Below are positions 34,935-42,879 of a stretch of DNA of 54,949 bases, piece by piece. Position numbers and translations under genes: made by a program. Position 1 is the first letter of the stretch, and each line of letters starts with the position of its first letter. Source of the DNA: a bacterium (GTDB lineage Bacteria; Elusimicrobiota; Elusimicrobia; Elusimicrobiales; UBA9959); the NCBI GenBank assembly GCA_021811185.1, contig JAJZPL010000019.1:1-54949 (forward strand), written 5' to 3'. The notes beneath the pieces were generated by a model. The model was not told the DNA's origin. It worked only from the letters and a program-made list of their open reading frames with translations, and made no database searches.

Positions 34935-36128
34935 ATGTCCAAAATAACCATACCGTTCGGCCCGCAGCACCCCGCCCTTAAAGAGCCGGAGAATTTTATG
35001 CTGGTGCTGGAAGGCGAGCAGATCACCTCGGCCGGCGTTAACCTGGGCTACAACCACCGCGGCATGGAGAAGGCCGCCGAGGAACGCACCTATATCCAGA
35101 ACCTTTACCTGATCGAGCGCGTCTGCGGCATCTGCTCGCACTCGCACACCACCTGCTATATCACCAACGTGGAAGAGCTGGCCAAGGCCGAAGTGCCCCA
35201 GCGGGCGCTGGCCATCCGCACGCTGTTCGGCGAGCTCGAGCGCGTGCACAGCCACCTGCTGTGGCTGGGCGTGGCCGGCTACGAGATGGGCTTCGAAACG
35301 CTGTTCATGTACACCTGGCGCGACCGCGAGCAGGTGCTGGACTGCCTGGAGCAGCTCTCGGGCAACCGCGTGCACTATTCGATCAACACCATAGGCGGCG
35401 TGCGCCGCGACGTCAGCGCCGAGCAGAAGGCCGACGTGCTGAAGCGCATCAAGTACCTGGAAGAGCGCACCAAGTATTACATCAAGCTGGCCACCGAGGA
35501 GCCGACCGTGCTGGCCCGCACGCAGAACGTGGGCCTGCTGCCCCCCGCCGTGGCCATCGAGCGCGGCGCCGTGGGCCCCACCGCCCGCGCCGCCGGCATA
35601 GCGCGCGACGTCCGCAAGGACGAGCCCTACCTCCTTTACGGGCAGCTGGACTTCAAGGTCATCACCCACAATACCAACGACGTTTACGGCCGCCTGGTGG
35701 TGCGCGCGCTGGAGCTGATGGAATCCTATAAGATGATAGAGCAGCTGCTGAACAACCTGCCCGAGGGCCCGATCTCCGTGAAGGTGCCCTGGAGGCTGCC
35801 CGCCGGCGAGGCCGTGAACCACTACGAGGCGCCCCGCGGCGAGGACATCCACTACCTCAAGTCCAACGGCACCGACAAGCCCGAGCGCCTGAAAGTGCGC
35901 GCCCCGACGATGGCCAACCTGCAGAGCGTGGCCTACATGATGGAGGGAGGCTGGCTGGCGGACGTGCCGCTGGTGATAGCGGCCATAGATCCCTGCATGT
36001 CCTGCACCGACAGGGCCGCGGTCTGGGACGCCAAGAAGGGCAAGGTCCAGGTTTACGGCTGGGAAGAGATGCGCAAGCTGGGCATAGAGCATTACAAGCG
36101 CCGCGGCGTGGACTTCTCCAAACTGTAA
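34935..36128 (+). CDS. Group 4 [NiFe]-hydrogenase large (catalytic) subunit
   Basis: 397 residues starting IPFGPQHPALKEPENF. The L1 motif is ERVCGICSHSH (C64, C67) and the L2 motif DPCMSCTDR (C354, C357); these four cysteines ligate Ni and Fe. NuoD of respiratory complex I lacks them, so this is an H2-producing or H2-oxidising enzyme rather than a quinone reductase. The chain continues about 38 residues past L2; whether this tail is cleaved by a maturation endopeptidase is not known, and no hyp or protease genes are in the window. Likely reaction: 2H+ + reduced ferredoxin to H2, coupled to ion pumping. Confidence 0.95.
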   Translation: MSKITIPFGPQHPALKEPENFMLVLEGEQITSAGVNLGYNHRGMEKAAEERTYIQNLYLIERVCGICSHSHTTCYITNVEELAKAEVPQRALAIRTLFGELERVHSHLLWLGVAGYEMGFETLFMYTWRDREQVLDCLEQLSGNRVHYSINTIGGVRRDVSAEQKADVLKRIKYLEERTKYYIKLATEEPTVLARTQNVGLLPPAVAIERGAVGPTARAAGIARDVRKDEPYLLYGQLDFKVITHNTNDVYGRLVVRALELMESYKMIEQLLNNLPEGPISVKVPWRLPAGEAVNHYEAPRGEDIHYLKSNGTDKPERLKVRAPTMANLQSVAYMMEGGWLADVPLVIAAIDPCMSCTDRAAVWDAKKGKVQVYGWEEMRKLGIEHYKRRGVDFSKL

Positions 36129-36145
36129 CTTTACTCAAGGAAACC

Positions 36146-37096
36146 ATGACAATAGATTCGATACTACTTCCGCTGGGTTACCTCCTGATCTTCCCGGGCT
36201 TCCTGTTCCTGGCGGTCTACGGGATGTGGCTGCAGTGGGCGGACCGGAAACTGTGCGCCGTGATGCAGAACCGCATGGGCCCTCCCTGGGTGCAGCCTTA
36301 CGCGGACTTCATCAAGCTGCTGGCGAAGGAAGTGATCATCCCGGACGAGGCTAGCGCCGCGATGTTCCGGAACCTGCCCTTCTTCGCGATGGCGGCGGTG
36401 ATGACGGCGCTGGTAGTGGTGCCGGTGGGCCATAACGCGCTGTTCTCCTTCCAGGGCGACCTGATCGCGGCTATCTACCTGCTGACGATACCTACGGTCA
36501 CTTTCTTCCTGGCCGGCTGGAGCTCGTCGAGCCCTTACTCCACGGTGGGCTCGATGCGCGTGCTCACACAGCTCTTCGCCTACGAAGTGCCGCTGATGCT
36601 CTCGCTGATCGGCCCGGCTATCCTGGCCGGGACCTGGAACATCACCGAGATCGCGGCTTTCTTCGGCTCCAACCCGGCGCTGATCCCGGCGCAGGCGCTG
36701 GGTTTCGTGGCCGCGCTGATAGCGCTGCAGGGCAAGCTTGAGCGCATGCCGTTCGACATCCCGCACGCCAAGAACGAGATCGTGGGCGGGCAGTTCACCG
36801 AATACTCCGGCCGCCTGCTGGGCTTCTTCCTGCTGGCTATCGACATGGAGCTGGTGGTGGGCGCGGCGCTCCTGAACGCGGTGTTCCTGGGCGGTTCGCT
36901 GGGCCTGGCGGGCTGGGCGGCCATCGTGCTGTTCCTGGGAAAGACGCTGTTCGTGACTTTCCTGCTGGCGCTGCTGAAGGTGCTGATGGCCCGTATCCGC
37001 ATCGAGCAGATGATCAACTTCTGCTGGAAGTACCTGGCGCCGGTGGCTATGGCGCAGGTGGCTTTCGACATCTATCTCAAGTACAAAATAGGATAA
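36146..37096 (+). CDS. NuoH-like membrane subunit (HyfC/EchB/MbhM type)
   Basis: 316 residues, eight helices. Conserved segments: ADRKLCAVMQNRMGPPWVQPY near the N-terminus, PFDIPHAKNEIVGGQFTEYSG in the cytosolic loop and MARIRIEQMINFCWKYLAP at the C-terminus. It links the peripheral arm to the membrane arm and in complex I forms the quinone cavity; in hydrogenases it carries the coupling residues. Follows the large subunit by 17 bases. Confidence 0.92.
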   Translation: MTIDSILLPLGYLLIFPGFLFLAVYGMWLQWADRKLCAVMQNRMGPPWVQPYADFIKLLAKEVIIPDEASAAMFRNLPFFAMAAVMTALVVVPVGHNALFSFQGDLIAAIYLLTIPTVTFFLAGWSSSSPYSTVGSMRVLTQLFAYEVPLMLSLIGPAILAGTWNITEIAAFFGSNPALIPAQALGFVAALIALQGKLERMPFDIPHAKNEIVGGQFTEYSGRLLGFFLLAIDMELVVGAALLNAVFLGGSLGLAGWAAIVLFLGKTLFVTFLLALLKVLMARIRIEQMINFCWKYLAPVAMAQVAFDIYLKYKIG

Positions 37097-37100
37097 CACC

Positions 37101-37502
37101 ATGAAATTTCCTGCCAGGGTTTTCAGCGAAGTTATAACGCATCTTTTCAAGAAGCCGGCTACCTGCGGCTACCCGGTGACGAAGGCGAAGGTCATGCCTG
37201 AGTTCCGGGGCCGAATCGACTTCGATTCCGCCAAGTGCATCGGCTGCCAGATGTGCGTGAAGGTGTGCCCGGCGAAGGCCATCCAGATCAAACTGGCCGC
37301 CGAGCAGCCGCCGGCGCCCGCGCAGGTGGAAGGCCAGCCGCCCGTGGCGGCCAAGAAGAAGTTCGACTGCTTCATGGACCTGGGCTGCTGCGTCTACTGC
37401 TGGCAGTGCGCCGAGACCTGCCCCAAGAAGGCCCTCATCACCACCCAGGACTTCGAGCTGGCCAAAATAAAACGCCAGGACCTCAAACGCCACTACAAAT
37501 AA
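37101..37502 (+). CDS. NuoI-like ferredoxin subunit (two [4Fe-4S])
   Basis: 133 residues. Cluster 1 ligands are C46, C49, C52, C56 (CIGCQMCVKVCP) and cluster 2 ligands C97, C100, C103, C107 (CVYCWQCAETCP). Two further cysteines (C90, C96) lie just before cluster 2. A 28-residue Ala/Pro/Gln linker separates the two clusters, unlike compact NuoI. It is the probable entry point for electrons from soluble ferredoxin, since no NADH module is encoded. Last gene of the operon; a terminator follows at 37523. Confidence 0.92.
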   Translation: MKFPARVFSEVITHLFKKPATCGYPVTKAKVMPEFRGRIDFDSAKCIGCQMCVKVCPAKAIQIKLAAEQPPAPAQVEGQPPVAAKKKFDCFMDLGCCVYCWQCAETCPKKALITTQDFELAKIKRQDLKRHYK

Positions 37503-37522
37503 CCTAGTCCCACAACAATAAG

Positions 37523-37553
37523 GAAGCCGGCTCAACAGCCGGCTTCTTTATTT
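37523..37553 (+). terminator. Rho-independent terminator of the hydrogenase operon
   Basis: Perfect stem GAAGCCGGCT, loop CAAC, AGCCGGCTTC, followed by TTTATTT. It begins 21 bases after the last gene. Confidence 0.9.
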
Positions 37554-37560
37554 ACTGCAT

Positions 37561-37754
37561 AGCTTTGGGCTGGAGAACCGCAGGATAGCCCAGTCGGGCG
37601 CGGCCACTGGGACCGGAACGCAAAACGCGCAAGAAAGTGTCGCTTTGCTCCACACGGGGCACACCGTGCCCTCGCTCGACATTCGGCCCTCGCGCTATGC
37701 AAGCTCGGGCCTCCGGCGCGTTTTGCTAACCCGGTCCCCGCGTCCGCGCCCTCC
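37561..37754. repeat. Modular palindromic repeat, copy R2
   Basis: Same family as R1 and R3, in reverse orientation. Core 37615-37731 has the family ends (GGAACGCAAAAC and GTTTTGCTAACC). Outer arms 37596-37616 and 37731-37751 match in 18 of 21 positions when one is reverse-complemented, yet differ from the arms of R1 and R3. A distal module (CTATCCTGCGG on the minus strand) is shared with R3 but not R1. With the terminator at 37523 and the one at 37786 it accounts for nearly all of the gene-free stretch 37503-37834. Confidence 0.82.
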
Positions 37755-37785
37755 ATTTAAGTTTTTGTGAATCTCAATTCTATAT

Positions 37786-37813
37786 TAAAAAAAATCGCCG
37801 GGGTTTCCCGGCG
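37786..37813 (-). terminator. Rho-independent terminator of the AT-rich orphan gene
   Basis: Minus strand: CGCCGGG, loop AAAC, CCCGGCG, followed by ATTTTTTTT. It lies 21 bases after the orphan gene's stop codon. Confidence 0.88.
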
Positions 37814-37834
37814 GTTTCACAGCCATTAAACTTG

Positions 37835-38245
37835 TTAAACTTTTACAGCTATTAACCCAAACAATGTCCCCGCACCTATACCAAGAAGCTTCATAAGCCA
37901 TTGAATTAAAGTAATTGCACCAATTATTGAAAAAGTCCCAAGAATATAAAATATTATCCAGCCATACTTATTTCTAATTGTTGGGCTGGGATTCGCACCA
38001 GTCAACGTTTCGACATGGAATGACAAAGTGTACGCCGACCGGATATCTTCAAGCGACTTCACATTGCAGAAAAGTACGTCTTCAGGCCAGTCTTTCTCCA
38101 CTCGTTCAGGTTTACCCACAACTGAAGATATTATCAACTCAGCTAGGGCTTTAAGCTCGGAAGCTGGCCCGATAATCATCGTGCCCGCCTCACGTCCGCT
38201 ATATGTATGAACTCGTATGTGATTATTTTCAAGTTGTGATTTCAT
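37835..38245 (-). CDS. AT-rich orphan membrane protein
   Basis: 136 residues, family not recognised. The N-terminal two-thirds is soluble (motifs GTMIIGPASELKALAELI and DWPEDVLFCNVKSLEDIR), then two hydrophobic helices at about 92-113 and 117-134. Start at 38245 has AAGGAGG close upstream; the frame is open further but that start lacks support. Base composition is visibly lower in GC than the neighbours (many A/T-ending codons), and the gene lies between two inverted copies of the palindromic repeat, so it was probably acquired horizontally. It has its own terminator. Confidence 0.7.
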   Translation of the reverse strand: MKSQLENNHIRVHTYSGREAGTMIIGPASELKALAELIISSVVGKPERVEKDWPEDVLFCNVKSLEDIRSAYTLSFHVETLTGANPSPTIRNKYGWIIFYILGTFSIIGAITLIQWLMKLLGIGAGTLFGLIAVKV

Positions 38246-38339
38246 TACTCCTCCTTGGCCAGATCGACTTTTAAAATATATTAGCAAAAGGGTGGCGTAA
38301 ATTTATTTATTATGAGGGGAATATACGGTGGTTTTTTGG

Positions 38340-38530
38340 AGGGGGTGGACGAGGGGGGCCGGGTTAGCAAAACCGTCGTGCGTGGAGCGCAGCGACACTT
38401 TCTTGCCCCGAGCTTGCATAGCGCGAGGGCCGAATGTCGAGCGAGGCCACGGTGTGGCCGAGCGCGTTTTGCGTTCCGGCCCCCTTGGCCGCCCCCGACT
38501 TTGCTATCCTGCGGCTCACTAGCCAAAAGC
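38340..38530. repeat. Modular palindromic repeat, copy R3
   Basis: Core 38362-38477 with family ends GGTTAGCAAAAC and GCGTTTTGCGTTCC. The inner small hairpin here is GGCCAC-GGT-GTGGCC against GGGCAC-GGT-GTGCCC in R1 and R2, a paired change that keeps the stem. Arms 38354-38362 and 38476-38484 pair perfectly and continue imperfectly outward. Distal module CTATCCTGCGG as in R2. This fills most of the 349-base stretch between the orphan gene and the thioredoxin gene; the remainder holds the latter's ribosome-binding site. Confidence 0.82.
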
Positions 38531-38594
38531 CAGTATACGTCGGGCGTTAATTTTTATAGACTAGGGGTAGATTTGGGGAACGAGGAGACTTTTC

Positions 38595-39740
38595 ATGAAG
38601 ATATTGATGATGGCGATAGCGATGATGATAGGCGCGGGGCCGGCGAGGGCCGGGCTGGTGGCGGGGGAGATGGCGCCCAAGTTCCGGATAGACAAGGTGC
38701 TGAACGCGCCCGTGACCAAGGTCAGCCAGGCCAGCCTCAAGGGCAAGGTAGTGTTCCTGGACTTCTGGGCCACCTGGTGCCCGCCCTGCGTGGCCAGCCT
38801 GCCGCACATGAACAAGCTCGCCAAGGCCATGAAAGGCAAGCCCGTAGTCATCATAGCCGTCACCGACGAGCCCACCGACACCATAAAAGACTTCCTCAAG
38901 ACCCACGAGATAGCCTCCTGGATAGGCATAGACCTCGAGAAATACGCCGTAAAAGCCTTCAAGGCCAACAGCCGCCCCCAGGGCTACCTTATCGGCAGGG
39001 ACGGCAAGCTCCTCGCGCACATCAACCCTACCGCCTTAACGGAGAAAGACCTCCTCGACGCCGCGGCCGGCAAGTTCGAGCCCAAACCCATCATAGACCA
39101 ATATGAAACCGCCAAAGAGTCCACCGGCACCGCCAAGACTTACTTCGAAATGAAAATCACCTCCCCAGAAGGCAAGTTCAAGATGTCATCCGGCGGGGGG
39201 GAGTTCGAAACCCGGTCCATCCCCCTCGCGTACACCATAGCGCAACTCTGGGACGTGCAGGACGACCAGGTCATCGTAGACAGCCGCACCGTCTCAGCCC
39301 TCAACGTCTACCTTAAGACCTCCTACGAAAATTACGACCAGGCCAAGGAACTCCTCAAGAGCGCCCTCCAGTCCTCCCTGGGCATAAAGGTTACGCCGGA
39401 GCAGCGCGAAACAGAGGTCTATCTCCTTAGCCTTTCCACCGCTCCCGGCGCGCCCCGGCCCAAGCCCGCGGCGCCCGATGCCCGCCTGGTCCTGACTTCA
39501 TACGGAGCCGGCGGGATGGTAGGCACCGCCGACATGGACAAAGCGGCCAGCGTGTTCTGGATCGGCATGGATAAGCCGGTCATCAACGACACCGGCCTCA
39601 AAGGCGGTTACGAGTTCGACATGCAGTGGAAATACAAGGATAAGGCGGAACTGGAAAAGCTGCTGGCCGACCAAGGCCTGGCGCTCGTCCCCGGCCGCCG
39701 GACCGTGGACTTCCTGCGCGTCACGCCGGTCAAGCCTTAA
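38595..39740 (+). CDS. TlpA-type thioredoxin domain fused to a DUF3738-like domain
   Basis: 381 residues, exported (signal peptide about 1-19, cleavage near ARA). A TlpA/ResA-like thioredoxin domain covers about 23-165 with the redox pair C62/C65 in FWATWCPPC. From about 185 the chain resembles the DUF3738 'soil-associated' domain: FETRSIPLAYTIAQLWDV, then VINDTGLKGGYEFDMQW and LVPGRRTVDFLRVTPVKP. DUF3738 occurs as separate proteins or fused to antirepressor-type peptidases in Acidobacteria; a redox fusion is unusual to me. ATG with GAGGAG upstream. Role: disulfide reduction or thiol sensing in the periplasm is possible, unproven. Confidence 0.85.
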   Translation: MKILMMAIAMMIGAGPARAGLVAGEMAPKFRIDKVLNAPVTKVSQASLKGKVVFLDFWATWCPPCVASLPHMNKLAKAMKGKPVVIIAVTDEPTDTIKDFLKTHEIASWIGIDLEKYAVKAFKANSRPQGYLIGRDGKLLAHINPTALTEKDLLDAAAGKFEPKPIIDQYETAKESTGTAKTYFEMKITSPEGKFKMSSGGGEFETRSIPLAYTIAQLWDVQDDQVIVDSRTVSALNVYLKTSYENYDQAKELLKSALQSSLGIKVTPEQRETEVYLLSLSTAPGAPRPKPAAPDARLVLTSYGAGGMVGTADMDKAASVFWIGMDKPVINDTGLKGGYEFDMQWKYKDKAELEKLLADQGLALVPGRRTVDFLRVTPVKP

Positions 39741-39775
39741 ATCGAACCACACCGGGAAAGCACAAAGGAACAGCT

Positions 39776-40900
39776 ATGGCGGATACCATCGAAGTTAAGA
39801 GATTCCTCCGGAACTGGCAGGCGGAAAGCGACGCCGTCTTCCTGTACCAGCGCCTGGCCGGGGCCGAAGAGAACGCGGACCTGAAGGCCGTCTACACCCG
39901 GCTGGCCGAAAACGAGAAAAACCACGCGCGCGTGTGGGCCGAAAAGCTCGAGGCCGAAGGAGTGGAACTCCCGCCCGTCAGCGTTTCCCTGCGCATCCGC
40001 GCGCTGGGCTGGCTGGCCGCGCGCTTCGGCAACAGTTTCGTGCTGCCCACGCTGGCCGGGATAGAGAAGAAGGCCGGCACCGAGTACGACGGCCAGGCCG
40101 ACGCCGAAGCCGCCGGCATGCCCTCCGACGAACGCTCCCACGCCCGCATTTTCGGCTACCTCGCCAAAGGCACCCCGGGCGGGCTGCAAGGCGGCTCGGT
40201 AGCGCGCCTGGAAGGCAGGCACCGCTCCAACGGCGGCAACGCGCTGCGCGCCGGCGTGCTGGGCGCCAACGACGGCTTGGTCTCCAACTTCAGCCTGGTG
40301 ATGGGCGTGGCCGGGGCCGAGATCGCCGGCGGGGGGATCCTTATAACCGGGCTGGCCGGGCTGCTCGCCGGGGCCATCTCCATGGCGCTGGGCGAATGGC
40401 TGTCGGTGCAGAGCTCGCGCGAACTTTACCTGAACCAGATCAGCATAGAGAAGGACGAGCTGGACGCCGCGCCCGAAGAGGAAAAAGCGGAACTCGCGCT
40501 GATCTACCAGGCCAAGGGCCTGCCCGCCGGCGAGGCGCGCGCCCTGGCCGACAAGCTGCTCTCCGACCCGGCCAGCGCGCTGGACACCCTGGCCCGCGAG
40601 GAACTGGGCATAGACCCCAAAGAACTCGGCGGCTCCGCCTGGGAAGCCGCTTTCACTTCTTTCCTGCTGTTCGCCGCCGGCGCCATCCTCCCGGTGCTGC
40701 CCTTCGTCTTTCTTACCGGCGCCCGCGCCATCTTCTGGAGCGCCGCCTGCTCGGCGGCAGGGCTCTTCGTGATCGGCGCGGCCATCACGCTGGTAACCGG
40801 CAGGAACCTGCTCTATTCCGGCGTCCGCCAGGTCCTCTTCGGCCTCGCCGCCGCCGCCGTCACCTTCGGCATAGGCCACTTCATCGGCGCCAACATCTAA
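39776..40900 (+). CDS. Ferritin-like (rubrerythrin-type) domain fused to VIT1/CCC1 transporter
   Basis: 374 residues. The N-terminal ~150 residues form a ferritin-like four-helix unit (WQAESDAVFLYQRLAGAEE, ENEKNHARVW, DERSHARIFGYL) with Glu and His suited to a di-iron site. The C-terminal part is a VIT1-type metal exporter: NALRAGVLGANDGLVSNFSLVMG, GAISMALGEWLSVQSSRELY and three or four terminal helices. Relatives (MbfA in Rhizobiales) export iron and help resist peroxide. The Shine-Dalgarno (AAAGGA) is good. No redox gene is in direct contact; the thioredoxin gene upstream ends 36 bases before. Confidence 0.9.
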   Translation: MADTIEVKRFLRNWQAESDAVFLYQRLAGAEENADLKAVYTRLAENEKNHARVWAEKLEAEGVELPPVSVSLRIRALGWLAARFGNSFVLPTLAGIEKKAGTEYDGQADAEAAGMPSDERSHARIFGYLAKGTPGGLQGGSVARLEGRHRSNGGNALRAGVLGANDGLVSNFSLVMGVAGAEIAGGGILITGLAGLLAGAISMALGEWLSVQSSRELYLNQISIEKDELDAAPEEEKAELALIYQAKGLPAGEARALADKLLSDPASALDTLAREELGIDPKELGGSAWEAAFTSFLLFAAGAILPVLPFVFLTGARAIFWSAACSAAGLFVIGAAITLVTGRNLLYSGVRQVLFGLAAAAVTFGIGHFIGANI

Positions 40901-40902
40901 GT

Positions 40903-40908
40903 TATAAT
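40903..40908 (+). promoter_or_regulatory. -10 element of the clostripain-like gene
   Basis: Perfect TATAAT 11 bases before the ATG at 40920, with only a weak -35 (TTCATC, 17 bases upstream). The start would lie within a few bases of the ATG and no Shine-Dalgarno is visible, so the mRNA may be leaderless. Confidence 0.4.
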
Positions 40909-40919
40909 ACCTGTAACGC

Positions 40920-42221
40920 ATGAACCGGAACCTTGTTAAAGTCTCAGCCCTCACCCTCTGCCTTTTCGCGGGCAGCGCTTCCGCTTTCGACCTGCCCATG
41001 ATGACCGCGGCTGAGGTACGCTCCACGACGGCGGACGCCATCCCGCGCCCCGCCGCTCCGGAACTTAAAGAATGGACGGTGATGGTTTTCATCAACGCCA
41101 AGAACAACCTCGAGGAATTCGGCCTGCGCGACCTTAACGAGATGGAAACCTCCGGGTCTTCCGGTAAAGTCAATATCGTAGCGGAGCTCGGCAGGATAAA
41201 AGGCTATTACGACGGGGACGGCGACTGGACCGGTGTGAGGCGCTATCTTGTGGGCAAGGATACCGACACTGCCAGGATCTCTTCCACGCCGCTCATGGAC
41301 CTGGGCCCGGCCGACATGGGCGACTACAGGAACGTTATAGCTTTCGTCCGCTGGGCGAAGGCGCAGTACCCTGCAAAAAAATATATGCTGGTGATCTGGA
41401 ACCACGGCTCCGGCTGGAGCCCTAAAGCCGCCGCCACGGCGCCCAGGGGCATCTCCTACGACGACCAGAGCGGCAACCACATAAACATCCCCCAGCTGGG
41501 CGCCATTCTGCGCGAAACCGGCGGGGTGGACGTTTACGCCTCCGACGCCTGCCTTATGCAGATGGCGGAAGTAGCCTGGGAAATAAAGGACCAGGCTTCC
41601 TACATAGTGGGTTCCGAAGAGACCGAACCGGCGGACGGCTACCCTTACGACGCCCTGCTCGGCGGCCTTACGGCGAACCCCCAAATGGCCCCGCAGGCCC
41701 TGGCCGCGCTTACCGTTAGCGCCTACGGCGCCTATTACACGGCCCAGGGCACGGGCTCTACCATGAGCGCCCTTAAAACCTCCGCTTTCCCCGGTTTCCT
41801 TAAACTCTCCGACGCTTTTACCGCGGCGGTTATAGCCGCCGGCGATAAAGGCGTAGTAAAGCGGGGGCTATACTACGCCCAGCATTATTCCTATGAAGAC
41901 AACAAGGACCTGGACAGTTTCGTAAGTTACGTGGTCCTGAGGTCCGGCAACGCCCGCGTGCGGGCAGCCGGGACGGAACTGCTGGCCTATCTCCGCGGGG
42001 AACTCGTAGCGAATAAAGCCGCCGCCAACAACGCCCAGCCGGTAGAAGGCCTGGACCCCGTGGATTATTCAAAAGCCGGCGGCTTGGCCGTTTACCTGCC
42101 CGGCGCCCGGGCCGCGGCCGGCTACGCCGACCTGCAATGGGCCAAAGACTCCTCCTGGGACGAGTTCCTCTCCTGGATAAATCCGCCGAAGCAGCATCCC
42201 CGGCGGAAACAGTTATATTAG
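40920..42221 (+). CDS. Clostripain-type (C11) cysteine protease, exported
   Basis: 433 residues with a signal peptide (about 1-22, cleavage near ASA/FDL). The catalytic dyad is H162 in VIWNHGSGW and C211 in YASDACLMQM, the C11 family pattern (clan CD, Arg- or Lys-directed in known members). Other conserved blocks: WTVMVFINAKNNLE and EEFGLRDLNEME. The C-terminus PPKQHPRRKQLY shows no anchor. It is likely secreted or periplasmic and could process surface proteins such as those at 45206 and 48039. Confidence 0.9.
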   Translation: MNRNLVKVSALTLCLFAGSASAFDLPMMTAAEVRSTTADAIPRPAAPELKEWTVMVFINAKNNLEEFGLRDLNEMETSGSSGKVNIVAELGRIKGYYDGDGDWTGVRRYLVGKDTDTARISSTPLMDLGPADMGDYRNVIAFVRWAKAQYPAKKYMLVIWNHGSGWSPKAAATAPRGISYDDQSGNHINIPQLGAILRETGGVDVYASDACLMQMAEVAWEIKDQASYIVGSEETEPADGYPYDALLGGLTANPQMAPQALAALTVSAYGAYYTAQGTGSTMSALKTSAFPGFLKLSDAFTAAVIAAGDKGVVKRGLYYAQHYSYEDNKDLDSFVSYVVLRSGNARVRAAGTELLAYLRGELVANKAAANNAQPVEGLDPVDYSKAGGLAVYLPGARAAAGYADLQWAKDSSWDEFLSWINPPKQHPRRKQLY

Positions 42222-42251
42222 ACAGTTCGGATTATAACTTCGGAAAGCGCC

Positions 42252-42614
42252 TTAATGGGCGGCCAGGAGAAGGTTAACTTCCGCCAGCAATCTTCCGCAA
42301 TCGACCGGCTTCTTCAGGATCGACACACGCGGAGAATCCTTAAGATGGGCTACGCTTTCAACTATTCCGGTGGAAAAGATCACGGGCGTGCAAACGTCTA
42401 AAGCGCTCCGCACATGAGCGAAGACCGCCTGCCCGCCGCCGCCGGGCATGTCCACATCGAGTATCAGCAGGTCCGCTTTAAAGTCATCGTGTTTCGCCAT
42501 GGCCCCCACGGCGTCCTCGGCCGTTTCCACAATAAAGCCCTCGCCGGAGAATAACGCTTTATACAGTTCAAGGATATACAGGTCGTCGTCGGCGGCAAGT
42601 ATTTTATGGGACAT
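42252..42614 (-). CDS. Stand-alone CheY-like response regulator
   Basis: 120 residues, single receiver domain. Acidic pocket AADDD (8-11 region), phospho-acceptor D53 in LLILDVDMPGGGG and KKPVD lysine are present; the position after the fourth strand is FSTG. No output domain. Convergent with the clostripain gene (30 bases apart). No kinase in the window. Confidence 0.88.
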   Translation of the reverse strand: MSHKILAADDDLYILELYKALFSGEGFIVETAEDAVGAMAKHDDFKADLLILDVDMPGGGGQAVFAHVRSALDVCTPVIFSTGIVESVAHLKDSPRVSILKKPVDCGRLLAEVNLLLAAH

Positions 42615-42670
42615 TACGCCTCCTGCTCAAAATCCGCGCTGCGGAAACCGCGTACCAGATCAATTTTAAG

Positions 42671-42817
42671 ATGATAGGCCCGCAGCGTCCACTAAAATTA
42701 TTCTTAAGCAACTGTTATAACAACGACGCCTGGTATCTTGGCCAGCACGCCGCGCTGGATTTCGGGAAAGATTCCGGCTGGTCCGCCTTCCCCCGCTACC
42801 TTAAAGACATAAATTAA
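42671..42817 (+). CDS. Possible 48-residue small protein
   Basis: A short frame runs from an ATG at 42671 to TAA at 42815-42817 and ends 23 bases before a strong terminator, which fits a short transcript. The protein is Trp/Tyr-rich at its C-terminal end (NDAWYLGQHAALDFGKD, SGWSAFPRYLKD). No homolog was recognised; it may be the C-terminal remnant of a larger gene, or chance. No clear Shine-Dalgarno. Confidence 0.22.
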   Translation: MIGPQRPLKLFLSNCYNNDAWYLGQHAALDFGKDSGWSAFPRYLKDIN

Positions 42818-42840
42818 CCAATAGCGTCCCTGGTTGTAAT

Positions 42841-42879
42841 GGGCAATAGCGAGCAAAAGACTCGTTATTGCCCTATTTT
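42841..42879 (+). terminator. Rho-independent terminator upstream of RNA motif A
   Basis: GGGCAATAGCGAG pairs with CTCGTTATTGCCC (12 of 13, one G-T), loop CAAAAGA, followed by TATTTT. There is no recognised plus-strand gene before it apart from the possible small frame at 42671, so it could end a small RNA or attenuate read-through. Confidence 0.7.

Noticed and set aside
34935..36128. Reading the operon as respiratory complex I (NuoD etc.)
   Set aside because: All four [NiFe] cysteines are present in the D-type subunit, the B-type subunit has the hydrogenase CxxC, and no NuoEFG genes occur.
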